Source of the DNA: Nitrospiraceae bacterium
Lineage (GTDB): Bacteria > Nitrospirota > Nitrospiria > Nitrospirales > Nitrospiraceae
Reading direction: 5' to 3'
Assembly: GCA_019637075.1 (NCBI GenBank)
Contig: JAHBWI010000002.1
Location: 310,001 to 374,000, forward strand
Length of the DNA stretch: 64,000 nucleotides
Program-made: the position numbers and the translations under genes
Part shown: piece by piece, positions 25,321 through 34,620 of the stretch
How positions within the stretch are numbered: position 1 is the stretch's first letter
Layout of the letters: the number at the start of each line of letters is the position of its first letter
The notes under the pieces: model-generated
What the model was told of the DNA's origin: nothing
The model's database searches: none
What the model saw: the letters and a program-made list of their open reading frames with translations, nothing else

Positions 25321-27621
25321 CTACACCGGCAATTCGAACGTGAATTGGGCACCTTTCGGCTGATTATTGCCCGCCTGGATCTGCCCGTCGTGATCCGTGA
25401 TGATGCGCCGCACGATGGCCAAACCAAGGCCGGTGCCCGTCTTCTTGCGCGAGAAATACGGCACGAACAGTTTTTCTTGATCCTCAGGCGCAATGCCGGT
25501 TCCCTCGTCGGCGATAGTCACCACCGCGCGCCGGCGCTTCATATCGTAGCGGCTCCGGATCCACAAATGCCCTTTGTGGTTCATGGCATGGATGCCGTTG
25601 TCGCAGAGGTTGACCAAGACCCGTTTGATTTGCTCCCGATCGAAATTGAACGGAGGCAGATCCTGGTCCAGGTCCACGACGCATTCGACCTCGCGATGGG
25701 CGCTCTGGTAAAGCGCGACGACTTCCCTGACTACCTCGTCGAACGAATTCATCGTCATGTGGGGCGCGGGCATCCGCGCGAACTTGGAAAACTCGTCGAG
25801 CATCTGCTTGAGACTCGCGACTTCGTTGACGATGACCTGGGTCGACTCATCGCAGATCCGGTCGAAGTCCGGCGCCTTATCCTGGAATTTCTTTCGGAGT
25901 CGCTGGGCCGACAACTGGATGGGCGTGAGCGGGTTCTTGATTTCATGCGCAATCCGCTGGGCCACCTCCCGCCAGGCGGCGGCCTTCTGCGCTTTGATGA
26001 GTTCGGACAGGTCCTCAAAAATGAGCACGAACCCCAGGTCCTTGTTCGATTCGTCCCGCATGCGCGAACAATGCACCCCGATGGTCAAGAAACGCCCCTG
26101 TAAGTCGAGCTGCCCCTCCAAGGCGATGTTGTCCCGCTGGTCAGCCAGCATGCGGTCGTAGACCGATTGGAAGAGATCGAGCTTGTATTCCTTGAAGACC
26201 TCGTTCGCGGACCGCCCACGGAACCGGTCCGCCCAGAGGCCGAGAATTCGCTCTGCCGAGGGATTGAACGTTGTGATGATCCCCTGCCGATCGATCGAGA
26301 GCAAGCCGGCCGCGATCGTATCGACGACGGTTTCGATGTACGCACGGCGACGATCCAACTCGAGGTTGGACTGGCGCAGCGAGACGTTGGCCTCTTCCAG
26401 CTTGCCCTTGCTCCCCTGCAGGTCCGCAGTCATGCGGTTGAACGATTCGACCAGCGTGCCGATCTCGTCCGTGGCCTTCGCCTCGATGCGGACCGACAGG
26501 TCGCCCTGCGCGATCGCTTCCGTCGCCTCGGCCAACCGCTGAATCGGCACCGTAATGCCGCGCGCCACGTAGAACCCAAACCAGGTAGCGCTGAACAGAA
26601 TCATCACCGTGATCACGGCCACGAGGAGATAGGCGCCAGCCTTGATGGGATTCTTCATCGCCTTCATCTGCTTATATTCTGAATATTGCCGTCCGATGCT
26701 CTCCATCTTGCCCAGCAATGACTCCGGCACGTAGGCATCGACGACGACCACTCCGTCGATTTCTCCGCGTCTCACACTCGAGGCAATCGGCACGCCCGCC
26801 CGCACCAACCGCCCGGTCTGGGCTTCCTGCACCGAGGTCAGTTCCTGTTTCCCATTGATGACCTGCAAGACGAGCTGCCCGATCGGCAGATCCAGTACTG
26901 CAACCGGCACTTCCGGATCATGCGACTTCGTGAGTGTTTCCATTTTGGCGGAGAAGACTTCGATTCCCGCCGTTCCGTATTCGGCTCGCTTCCTGGCGAT
27001 GGCGGCCACCAATAGGTCGCGCTGCTCGGGGAGCAACAATTCCTCGCGGAAGATCTCGTGGCTGATGGCCCTGGCGCTATTGATCGCCAGCGTCACATGC
27101 CCGGCATGGTGCATGCGCGCCACCTCGTAGGAATCCTTCATCACGTGCTCGATCTGATCGTTGAACCACACATCGACGGCTTTGTTGACCAACCCGCTGG
27201 CCACCAACGCCAACAATACCGTTGGAATCAGCGAGAACCCGATGAAAGCCGCAACCAGCTTGGCCCGGAACCCGGATCCCACCATGCGATGGCGGCGTTC
27301 GAAATAGGCTTTGATGAGGTTTCTGGAAAGCAGCAGCGTGAGGACGACGAAGCCGATGAGGTCGAGATTGACCAGCAGCAGGACGAAGGCGTACCCGGTA
27401 CTGGGCAGGAAAGAGTCCGATTCCTCTCCGATGGGAATCGCTGTTTGGGCATAGTAGACGGTCAGCGCCAGACAGGGGAGCAGGAGGATCAAGACGATCC
27501 AGACCGGCCGCACATGACGCTTCCGGTGCTCGCTGTCGACGATCGACGGTGTCGCCGGTGCCGGCGCGTCCGCGATCACGCCAGGAGGGACCATCCGCTG
27601 TATCTCTCCGCGTTCGGCCAT
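25321..27621 (-). CDS. ntrY: NtrY-like membrane sensor histidine kinase
   Basis: A 766-residue kinase. TM helices lie at about 38-58, 76-100 and 118-140, then a periplasmic sensor part, then a fourth near 335-355. HAMP follows (ARGITVPIQRLAEATEAIAQ), PAS (SIDRQGIITTFNPSAERILG), HisKA with IAHEIKNPLTPIQLSAQRL, and HATPase_c (NLCDNGIHAMN, DEGTGIAPEDQ, GTGLGLAIVRRI). Architecture matches NtrY. It is cotranscribed with the sigma-54 regulator. The signal is unknown; nitrogen sensing is only a family suggestion. Confidence 0.94.
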   Translation of the reverse strand: MAERGEIQRMVPPGVIADAPAPATPSIVDSEHRKRHVRPVWIVLILLLPCLALTVYYAQTAIPIGEESDSFLPSTGYAFVLLLVNLDLIGFVVLTLLLSRNLIKAYFERRHRMVGSGFRAKLVAAFIGFSLIPTVLLALVASGLVNKAVDVWFNDQIEHVMKDSYEVARMHHAGHVTLAINSARAISHEIFREELLLPEQRDLLVAAIARKRAEYGTAGIEVFSAKMETLTKSHDPEVPVAVLDLPIGQLVLQVINGKQELTSVQEAQTGRLVRAGVPIASSVRRGEIDGVVVVDAYVPESLLGKMESIGRQYSEYKQMKAMKNPIKAGAYLLVAVITVMILFSATWFGFYVARGITVPIQRLAEATEAIAQGDLSVRIEAKATDEIGTLVESFNRMTADLQGSKGKLEEANVSLRQSNLELDRRRAYIETVVDTIAAGLLSIDRQGIITTFNPSAERILGLWADRFRGRSANEVFKEYKLDLFQSVYDRMLADQRDNIALEGQLDLQGRFLTIGVHCSRMRDESNKDLGFVLIFEDLSELIKAQKAAAWREVAQRIAHEIKNPLTPIQLSAQRLRKKFQDKAPDFDRICDESTQVIVNEVASLKQMLDEFSKFARMPAPHMTMNSFDEVVREVVALYQSAHREVECVVDLDQDLPPFNFDREQIKRVLVNLCDNGIHAMNHKGHLWIRSRYDMKRRRAVVTIADEGTGIAPEDQEKLFVPYFSRKKTGTGLGLAIVRRIITDHDGQIQAGNNQPKGAQFTFELPV

Positions 27622-27675
27622 GAGGCGTTCGCTCCTCCGGTTCTACCCCGTTGACACTATATCGAATTCCGGCGG

Positions 27676-27709
27676 GAGTCTCAAAAAAGACTCATCCCCG
27701 TGCGTGGGG
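27676..27709 (-). terminator. terminator-like structure between DUF1844 gene and ntrY
   Basis: GAGTCT/AGACTC around an A-rich (on the minus strand T6) loop, next to a CCCC/GGGG hairpin. On the minus strand a GC hairpin is followed by a T6 tract, as for intrinsic termination of the gene ending at 27800. Confidence 0.35.
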
Positions 27710-27799
27710 GCGAGACTATCCTGTAACAGGCACGCGATGGGTCGGGCAGGAGAAATGACCCGTCCGAATTGCCGCTCGACGGCCTCTCCAGGGAACACA

Positions 27800-28213
27800 C
27801 TATGGCTGGTGCAACGGTGACGTACCAGAGGTCAGGCTGACAAACTTCATCCGCAGGGCGTAGAGCATGTCCTTCATCACGACCTGCTCATCGGGGGTCA
27901 GATTCCCCCGAGTCTTGTCTTCCAGCATGGAGAGCAAATCTATGATTTCCTTGGCTTGCGGCAGGTTGAGCGGGAGGGCTGGCTGCTGGGGATCGAGTTG
28001 CTCACCCATGAGCATGAGCGCCGAGCTCCCCATCGAAATGACGAACGAGGCAAAATTGACCGGGAGCTGAGCGCCCATGGCCACGTGGTCACCAGCCTGG
28101 TGGCTCTGCTCCTGACTCTTCGGCGGCGTCGGTGCCGTCGCCGGTTTGGCCGGCTCCTCGGTCCGTCCTCGGCGATCCCGGATGACGAACCCCTGGTCCT
28201 GTTCTTCTGCCAT
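27800..28213 (-). CDS. DUF1844 domain protein
   Basis: A 137-residue protein. The N-terminus is hydrophilic and Pro/Lys-rich. The DUF1844 core has the conserved LPVNFASFVISMGSSALMLMG stretch (about 62), followed by LNLPQAKEIIDLLSMLEDKTRGNLT. The function of the family is unknown. The ATG at 28213 has a G-rich RBS; a longer reading to 28324 lacks one. Confidence 0.88.
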   Translation of the reverse strand: MAEEQDQGFVIRDRRGRTEEPAKPATAPTPPKSQEQSHQAGDHVAMGAQLPVNFASFVISMGSSALMLMGEQLDPQQPALPLNLPQAKEIIDLLSMLEDKTRGNLTPDEQVVMKDMLYALRMKFVSLTSGTSPLHQP

Positions 28214-28359
28214 GGAATCCCCCCCAACGCTCGAACCGCGCGGCCTGAGCGGCTCGCAGGCGCGTACCCTATCATAGCCCCCCCTGGGGTTCAAGACAGC
28301 ACCCCCGTTGAAGGCAGGGCTCAAGTCGGTTAGAGTGGCGCCACGAAAGGATCCTCCGT

Positions 28360-29238
28360 ATGTCAGATGATTTCGACAACGTGGTCTCCATCATGGCTCG
28401 GCTCCGCGCTCCGGGAGGGTGCCCCTGGGACCGTAAGCAGACCCATGAGTCACTCAAGCCATACCTACTCGAGGAGACCTACGAGGTATTGGAGACGATC
28501 GACCAAGGCGATCTCCCGAAGCTGAAGGAAGAGCTGGGCGACGTGCTCCTTCAGGTCCTCTTTCACAGCCAAATCGGCGCGGAAGCTGGCTCCTTCACGA
28601 TCGAAGACGTCCTGCGCGTGTTGGGAGACAAGCTGGTCCGCCGCCATCCCCACGTATTCGGCGAAAAAGGCGACGACCAGTCCTTGAATTCCGATCAGGT
28701 GGTGCACCGGTGGGAAGAAATCAAACGAGCCGAGCGTAAGAATGCCGGCAAGCCCGACTCGATGCTTCAGGACGTTCCCAAGGCTCTCCCTGCCCTGTTG
28801 CGGGCCTATCAGGTCCAAGCCCGCGCTGCAAGGGTCGGTTTCGACTGGCCGGATAGCCCTCAGGGCCTTGCCGGCGTGTTCGGCAAGGTCACGGAGGAAT
28901 TGGGCGAATTGCAGGAGGCGGTGGCAGCGCAGCCGGCGCCGGCTCCACCGACGCCTGAGGTCGAGGCGGAGTTGGGCGATCTCTTGTTTTCGATCGTGAA
29001 TCTCGCACGGCATTTGAAAGTCAATCCGGAAGATACGCTGCGCCAAGCGACGAACCGTTTCACCGACCGGTTTCAATACATCGAAAGCCAGGCGGCGCTC
29101 AGCGGCCGCACGATGGCGGACTTGACCCTGGATCAAATGGAAGCCTATTGGACGGAGGCGAAGCGGGCGCTGGCCGCCGGCGCCGTGCCCCCATCGAAGG
29201 GGCCGTCATCTGCAGACAGCACGGGATCACCGATATGA
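28360..29238 (+). CDS. mazG: nucleoside triphosphate pyrophosphohydrolase MazG
   Basis: A 292-residue MazG with two tandem domains. Domain one starts LRAPGGCPWDRKQTHESLKP, with EETYEVLETID and EELGDVLLQVLFHS carrying the EEx(n)ExxD metal ligands. Domain two repeats the pattern (KVTEELGELQEAV, EAELGDLLFSIVNLARHL). It hydrolyses abnormal or excess NTPs. AAGGAT lies before the ATG. It is coupled to the next gene by ATGA. Confidence 0.95.
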   Translation: MSDDFDNVVSIMARLRAPGGCPWDRKQTHESLKPYLLEETYEVLETIDQGDLPKLKEELGDVLLQVLFHSQIGAEAGSFTIEDVLRVLGDKLVRRHPHVFGEKGDDQSLNSDQVVHRWEEIKRAERKNAGKPDSMLQDVPKALPALLRAYQVQARAARVGFDWPDSPQGLAGVFGKVTEELGELQEAVAAQPAPAPPTPEVEAELGDLLFSIVNLARHLKVNPEDTLRQATNRFTDRFQYIESQAALSGRTMADLTLDQMEAYWTEAKRALAAGAVPPSKGPSSADSTGSPI

Positions 29239-29849
29239 GCGACGACCAGGGCCCCTACGAAGAAGGAAAACGCGCGGGCATGCACCCGGTGGCGGTGGTG
29301 TTCGGTGTCATCATCATTATGTGGGTGCTGATCAACCTGGCCGTTCCGAGCGGCAAGCAGAAACAAGCCATGGGACCGGAAATTTCCCAAGTAACCATGG
29401 AAGATCCAGAAGCGGCCCCGGTGATGTTCAAAGTGCAGGCGAGCCTTCCCGACCTGAACGCGGTCAGCGTGGTCGTGCCCCCACAGGCCACCACGAGTCA
29501 GGTCGTCAGCCTGCTCAAGCGGTTCAAGAACGCGAGACTTGCCCAATCCCTCGACGATCTGCTGCCGCCAACGAGCCCGGGGCACAAACTCGGCAACCAT
29601 GCCGTAGGAGAAATTTACATTTTTTCAGAGAGCAAGTATGCGCAGCCGGAGTCGGTGCGAACCCTTGCACGGGGAGCGCATGCGCCGGGTGACCTCTATC
29701 CCCAAGCCATTCCTTTCGAGGAAGCCATGGAGCAGGTACTTGGGCACTACCGTATCGACTTGAACGACACGAGCAATCCCGACACCGGCTCTTTGGGATT
29801 TGCGGACGAGTCCGGCGTTCACTCGAAGCACTACCGGAGAATCTTCTAG
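29235..29849 (+). CDS. single-pass membrane protein, mazG neighbour
   Basis: A 204-residue protein with a short cytoplasmic start, one TM helix (VAVVFGVIIIMWVLINLAV, about 19-37) and a hydrophilic C-terminal part. That part has an alpha/beta look (VMFKVQASLPDLNAVSVVVP) and a conserved-looking GEIYIFSESKYAQPESV segment. Family unknown. It overlaps the mazG stop (ATGA). Confidence 0.8.
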   Translation: MSDDQGPYEEGKRAGMHPVAVVFGVIIIMWVLINLAVPSGKQKQAMGPEISQVTMEDPEAAPVMFKVQASLPDLNAVSVVVPPQATTSQVVSLLKRFKNARLAQSLDDLLPPTSPGHKLGNHAVGEIYIFSESKYAQPESVRTLARGAHAPGDLYPQAIPFEEAMEQVLGHYRIDLNDTSNPDTGSLGFADESGVHSKHYRRIF

Positions 29850-29887
29850 CAGACTTCTATCGGGAACGGCTGATCCCGAATGCGGTA

Positions 29888-29909
29888 TGGGAAACCAGTC
29901 TGTTTCCCA
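29888..29909. terminator. bidirectional terminator-like hairpin
   Basis: A perfect 8-bp stem TGGGAAAC/GTTTCCCA with a 6-nt loop, between convergent genes. A smaller hairpin TCGGGA/TCCCGA precedes it at 29860-29879. Confidence 0.5.
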
Positions 29910-30188
29910 GTCGTGCCATTCGCCCTGAAACCCGCGCCAAGTCGAACCAATTATCCCCAGGTCAAAACCGGATCTATCAGGTTTCCCTAAGGGTTTCCAT
30001 CTTCTACCAATCCTTGTGGTCTTGTACCAGTTCGACACAAGAGCTCATTATGAGGCAGACTCTCGACAGAGCCGGCCGGTCCCGCAGCCGGCGGAAAACC
30101 TGTACACTATCCACAATCTTTTCCACAGGAGTGCGACACGAAATGCCGCTCCAACGCAGGGGATCGTGAGGTACGGAACCGAACCGGC
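29910..30188. other. gene-free region with DnaA-box-like motifs
   Basis: No coding sequence is seen. Three 9-mers match TTATCCACA at 8 of 9 positions: 29951-29959, 30107-30115 and 30119-30127, the last two 12 nt apart in the same direction. dnaA is not nearby, so origin function is only a weak possibility. Confidence 0.3.
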
Positions 30189-30602
30189 TTAAACGGAGAG
30201 GCCGATCGTGCGCTTGATTTCTTCTCGCAGGTTGACTTGCTCGGCCTGGACCCAGGCTTCAAGTCGAGGGAAAAGATGGGCCAGCGGTCCGGTGAAGGGA
30301 GCGAGCAGCACATCGCGACGCTCTTTCAACATGCCTTCCGCCTCCGCAATGCGAAGTTTCTCATCGCCAATCTTGCGGGACAAGAGCTTGGTCAGCATCA
30401 GTTGTTGGCCGGGCGATCCCGTCACGTTCCCCATCAACGCTTGCTTCATGCGATCCAATTCATCGGCGACGGACACCTTCACCCTCACGGCATGGGGGGT
30501 GGGCCAAATCGTCCGGTGAATGGAATAGTCATAGGACAGCACCGGCTCACGCGGTTCCCGAAAGGGCCCGCTCACGTCGGTGATTCTGAGTTCGTCGTCC
30601 AT
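30189..30602 (-). CDS. conserved hypothetical protein, haem operon neighbour
   Basis: A 137-residue helical protein. It starts MDDELRITDVSGPFREPREP and has an RTIWPTPHAVRVKVSVADEL segment, then a long charged helix (DEKLRIAEAEGMLKERRDVLL) and a Trp-containing tail. The ATG at 30602 is chosen because the longer reading overlaps the protoporphyrinogen oxidase end. It lies 43 nt after that gene, perhaps in the haem operon. Function unknown. Confidence 0.72.
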   Translation of the reverse strand: MDDELRITDVSGPFREPREPVLSYDYSIHRTIWPTPHAVRVKVSVADELDRMKQALMGNVTGSPGQQLMLTKLLSRKIGDEKLRIAEAEGMLKERRDVLLAPFTGPLAHLFPRLEAWVQAEQVNLREEIKRTIGLSV

Positions 30603-30645
30603 AGCCTCATGCCTCTCTTCAATGCGCCGGGTTGTGTCCCGGGAA

Positions 30646-32100
30646 TTACGGTTGAGCGGACTGTAGATATCGCAGGGCTTTCGTCGCGATGTCTGTCCCA
30701 TCGCGGATGCAATCGGGGATGCCAACCCCGCGATAGCCCGCCCCGGTGATCAGCAATCCACCGAAACGCGACAGGGCGTCGTCCAATTGGGCCAATCGGT
30801 CGAGATGTCCGATCGTATACTGCGGCATGGCCCGATGCCAGCGGTTGACCTCCACATAGTGGGGCTCCGCATGAAGGTCCACGATCGAGGCCAGTTCAGA
30901 TCGCACGCAATGCACCAGATGCTGATCGTCGTGATCCAGAATCGCTTCGCGCCCCACACCGCCGAGATAGCAGCGCACCGAAACATCCTGGTCGGAGGCG
31001 CGATAGGGCCATTTCTGTGAGGTCCAGGTAGCCGCGATCAGATTCCGCCCTTCCGCCCGCGGCACGATGAAACCAAACCCCTCAAGCCGATTACCGACTT
31101 CCGCCGCCCGATACACCAGCGAAATTGTCGCCGTCGAAGCATAGGGGATGGAATCCATGACGCCCGCCGCGACCGGACTCAAGGGACGCACCAGGTCGGC
31201 GCTGATGTAGGCAGGTGTCGCCAACACCACGGCCTCGGCAGCCAAGGTCGTCCCATCGGTGCAGAGAATATCGTACGTCCAACGCCCGGGCTTATGCGAT
31301 CGCACCCGCATGGATTCTGCCTGCACGCCCGCCTTGAGTACGGCGCCGGCCTTGACGAGGTGCCCAGCCACGACCGTCACAAGGTCACTCAACCCGTTCC
31401 GCAAGGTGACGAACATTGTGCGCGGCGCATTACCGGACGGACGTTGTTGCGCGCGGGCTCGCCTCGCCGCCATCATCCCACGAATCACGCTGCCGTGCGT
31501 TTGCTCCAGTTCATAGAATTTGGGAAACGTCGCCCGGAGACTCATGTGCTCGGCATCGCCGGCGTAGATGCCAGCCATCAGCGGCTCCATCACACGCTCG
31601 GTCGCACGCTGCCCGAATCGGCGACGAAAGAACCCGGCCAGCGATTCGTCCTCACCGGATCGCTTTGGCGGGATCAGCACATCACACCCCATGCGGGCCA
31701 AGTCGATCCAAGAAAGCAGCCCGCTGCGGAACAGCGGCCCCAATTGCGTCGGGGTGAACGTAACCAACCCTTCCGGCAATTCATGGAGCCGGCCGTCACA
31801 GAGGACACTGGCCTTCTTCGGAGTGGGATTCGTATTGATGAGTTGATCGGTGAGACCGACGCGACGGCACAGATCCAGCGCCCATGGTTTTTGAGACAGG
31901 AAGGAGTCCGGCCCTGCCTCCATCACCAGTTGCCCGACCCGATGGGTCACAATCTTCCCACCCCAGGCCGGGGAGGCTTCCAGTACCATGCAGGTAACGG
32001 GAAAATCGGCGGATTGAGCCTGTTCCACCAAGGAGAAGGCGGTCGAGAGCCCGGAGATACCGCCGCCGATAATGACAACTGACTTGGGAGTACGCGCCAC
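30646..32100 (-). CDS. hemG: protoporphyrinogen oxidase (HemY type)
   Basis: A 484-residue FAD enzyme oxidising protoporphyrinogen IX (or coproporphyrinogen III in the alternative route). The FAD-binding GGGISGLSTAF motif is at 12-22; VLEASPAWGGKIVTHR and MEAGPDSFLSQKPW follow. The C-terminal FAD signature is LLITGAGYRGVGIPDCIRD. A GTG start at 32100 is supported by the conserved N-terminus. Third in the hemE-hemH-hemG order on one strand. Confidence 0.95.
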   Translation of the reverse strand: MARTPKSVVIIGGGISGLSTAFSLVEQAQSADFPVTCMVLEASPAWGGKIVTHRVGQLVMEAGPDSFLSQKPWALDLCRRVGLTDQLINTNPTPKKASVLCDGRLHELPEGLVTFTPTQLGPLFRSGLLSWIDLARMGCDVLIPPKRSGEDESLAGFFRRRFGQRATERVMEPLMAGIYAGDAEHMSLRATFPKFYELEQTHGSVIRGMMAARRARAQQRPSGNAPRTMFVTLRNGLSDLVTVVAGHLVKAGAVLKAGVQAESMRVRSHKPGRWTYDILCTDGTTLAAEAVVLATPAYISADLVRPLSPVAAGVMDSIPYASTATISLVYRAAEVGNRLEGFGFIVPRAEGRNLIAATWTSQKWPYRASDQDVSVRCYLGGVGREAILDHDDQHLVHCVRSELASIVDLHAEPHYVEVNRWHRAMPQYTIGHLDRLAQLDDALSRFGGLLITGAGYRGVGIPDCIRDGTDIATKALRYLQSAQP

Positions 32101-32180
32101 GGGAATTTAGCCACCCACTGCCGAGGGTCAGCGCGCGGGACCGGTCGTGCGCTGGCCGCACCGGATCGGACGGCCGCGGC

Positions 32181-33143
32181 TCATGAGTTCGCCGTTGAGC
32201 CGGCCACGAGAGACGCCTCGTGCTGTTCCAACACCGCCATCAAAATATCGATCAACGCCGGGGCGGCGTTCAACATGGGGATCCGCTCGAGCTGCATGCC
32301 CTTGGTCTGCGCCAATCGCTTCAACTCGATGTCGATGTCGAAGAGGGTTTCGACGTGATCGCAAATGAAGCCGATCGGCGCAACCAGAACGTGCCGATGG
32401 CCTTCCCGCTCCAATTCCGCCAAGGTATCCTCCACCGTTGGCCCCAGCCACTTTTCGCCGGAACGCCCTTGGCTCTGAAACGCGAATCTGGTCGGTTGGG
32501 TGCCCAATCGTTCGCACACTGAAGCGGCCGTCGCTTTGACCTCGTCGGGATACGGATCCTTCATGGCCACGATTCGCTCCGGTAGGCTGTGCGCGGTGAA
32601 TAGCACCGGCACCTTGGCCCTGACGTCGGCGGGAAACTTTTGCAGAGACTGCTGGATGTTGTCGGTAATCGCCGCCACCAGCAGGGGATGCCGATGCCAA
32701 CTCGTCACGAAACTGATCGGCGTCTCATTCGCCAATTCGGCGCGAGCTTCCTCGACCTTGTTCATGTAGGCCCCGATGCTCAGCGAGGAATACTGGGGCG
32801 CCATGCAGAGACCGATCACCCGCTCCGGAAAGTCATCCAGCAATTCCGAGTAGGCTTCCTTGATAAACGGATGCCAGTGACGTAACCCGACATAACACCG
32901 ATACCGTTCGCCACCGGGACCGTTGAGTCGCTGCTCGAGCTTTCTCGCCACTTCGCGGGTAATCCCCAACACCGGCGATTTGCCGCCGGTTGCGCGGTAC
33001 CGCTCCTTGATCTCTTCGACCAATTCCGGCGGCGTAGGGCGACCACCCCGCACATCCTTCAGGTAGGGCTCGACGTTCTCCAAGCGGTCGGGACCGCCCA
33101 TGGCCATCAGCAGCACGGCAATCGGTCGTTGTGGTCCAGGCAT
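32181..33143 (-). CDS. hemH: ferrochelatase
   Basis: A 320-residue enzyme inserting Fe2+ into porphyrin. IAVLLMAMGGPDRLENVEPYL starts the domain; the catalytic His is in VLFTAHSLPERI (about 196) and the Glu-containing segment is FICDHVETLFDIDIE. It follows hemE by 81 nt. AGGAAGCC precedes the ATG. Confidence 0.96.
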   Translation of the reverse strand: MPGPQRPIAVLLMAMGGPDRLENVEPYLKDVRGGRPTPPELVEEIKERYRATGGKSPVLGITREVARKLEQRLNGPGGERYRCYVGLRHWHPFIKEAYSELLDDFPERVIGLCMAPQYSSLSIGAYMNKVEEARAELANETPISFVTSWHRHPLLVAAITDNIQQSLQKFPADVRAKVPVLFTAHSLPERIVAMKDPYPDEVKATAASVCERLGTQPTRFAFQSQGRSGEKWLGPTVEDTLAELEREGHRHVLVAPIGFICDHVETLFDIDIELKRLAQTKGMQLERIPMLNAAPALIDILMAVLEQHEASLVAGSTANS

Positions 33144-33163
33144 GGCTTCCTTCGTGAAAGGTT

Positions 33164-33217
33164 AGACGTGAGTCGCAGACGGTTTAGTTCCGGCAGTCCG
33201 GTCGCCATCTCACGTCT
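33164..33217. terminator. inverted repeat between hemE and hemH
   Basis: A 9-bp inverted repeat AGACGTGAG/CTCACGTCT separated by 36 nt. It could form a hairpin between the two haem genes, perhaps a processing or attenuation site. Confidence 0.3.
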
Positions 33218-33224
33218 GACGCTT

Positions 33225-34250
33225 TTAACGCGCGCTGAGTTTGTGGACGAGATCGATCGCAGCGGCCACATGTTCCACCGGCGTGTTCGGCAAAATTCCG
33301 TGTCCGAGATTGAAAATGTGCCCGGGACGCCCGCCGGCTCGACGCAAAATGTCGGCCACCCGTCGTTCGATCTCGGGGATCGGCCCAAATAGCGTGACCG
33401 GATCGAGGTTGCCCTGTACGGCCCGATCGTGGCCGATCGTATTCCAGGCTTGGTCCAGCGGTACCCGCCAGTCGACACCGATCACGTCGCCACCGGCCTC
33501 TCGCATGTCCTTCAATATCGCGGCCGTACCGGTCCCAAAATGGATGAGCGGCACCCCCGCATCCTTCAAACCCTCAACAATCGAACGGACGTGCGGCTTG
33601 ACGTACTCGACATAATCGCCCGCCGAGAGGCATCCGACCCAGCTGTCAAAGAGCTGCACCGCCTGCGCACCGGCTTCGATCTGGCGCCGCAAATAGCTCG
33701 TGAGCACCTTCGAAAACTTCTCCATCAATGCATGCCACACCTTCGGTTCGCCATACATCATCTGCTTGGTGTGGATATAGTTGCGGGACCCTCCACCTTC
33801 GATGGCGTAACTCGCCAACGTAAACGGCGCCCCGGCAAACCCGATCAGCGGGACGCGTCCGCTGAGCCGTTTCCGGGTCAGGCTGATCGCATCCATGACG
33901 AACTGCAGCTCGCTGCCGTCGATCTGCTTCAAGCGATCCACGGCGGCCGCATCACGGAGGGGATTATCGATCACGGGCCCTTCGCCTTCGGCAAATTCCA
34001 GATGCAGGCCCATCGGCTCCAGCGGCAGTAAAATATCGGCGAAGATGATGGCTGCATCGAGCGGAAACCGGTCGATCGGCTGCATAGTGACTTCGGCCGC
34101 CAACTCGGGGGTTTTGCACATCTCGAGAATGGAGTGCTTCGCACGCAGGCGGCGGTATTCCGCCATATAACGGCCGGCCTGGCGCATGAACCACACCGGG
34201 GTGCAATCGACCGGCTCACGCCGGCAGGCTTTCAAAAATCGGTCGTTCAT
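33225..34250 (-). CDS. hemE: uroporphyrinogen decarboxylase
   Basis: A 341-residue enzyme making coproporphyrinogen III. The signature PVWFMRQAGRYMAEYR is near the start, with the FADILLPLEPMG segment, GFAGAPFTLASYAIEGG, and FDSWVGCLS. It starts the haem cluster. The ATG at 34250 (MNDRFLKA) fits family starts; an ATG four codons upstream is possible. Confidence 0.96.
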   Translation of the reverse strand: MNDRFLKACRREPVDCTPVWFMRQAGRYMAEYRRLRAKHSILEMCKTPELAAEVTMQPIDRFPLDAAIIFADILLPLEPMGLHLEFAEGEGPVIDNPLRDAAAVDRLKQIDGSELQFVMDAISLTRKRLSGRVPLIGFAGAPFTLASYAIEGGGSRNYIHTKQMMYGEPKVWHALMEKFSKVLTSYLRRQIEAGAQAVQLFDSWVGCLSAGDYVEYVKPHVRSIVEGLKDAGVPLIHFGTGTAAILKDMREAGGDVIGVDWRVPLDQAWNTIGHDRAVQGNLDPVTLFGPIPEIERRVADILRRAGGRPGHIFNLGHGILPNTPVEHVAAAIDLVHKLSAR

Positions 34251-34620
34251 AAGACCGCGCATTCTAGTGGGACCATCGGAACAGAGTCAAACGTGCTGAA
34301 CGAGCCCCACAGAGACCAACCATCCGCTCCGGTAACTTTCCCACTTCTCATGGACTTTCCTAGGGAGTCGGATACACTGGAATCGGGGGTGTCGATGGTC
34401 GTGTAAATTTCCGCCTGTATTTGTTTCGGTCCTTGTGTATAATGTGTCAACGACCTATGCTGGGTTCACCACCTGGGATACGGTCTAGACGCCAAATCAA
34501 TCAGCGGCCCCCCTATTCAATCCGTCACTCGATGCGCCGCGGTGTCTAAGTCAGCAATCGGGAACCCGGCGCGATCTCCGTACACTTCGCCGATCCCCCA
34601 AAATCAGATTCGGAGGAGGC
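34251..34620. other. intergenic region between divergent hemE and desaturase
   Basis: No gene is seen. It contains a TATAAT box for the plus strand and AT-richer DNA. No hairpin of note. Confidence 0.5.
34438..34443 (+). promoter_or_regulatory. candidate -10 box for the desaturase gene
   Basis: A perfect TATAAT in the context TGTATAATGTG, the same context as before the FlgO-like gene at 49693. It would give a leader of about 170 nt. No clear -35. Confidence 0.35.
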
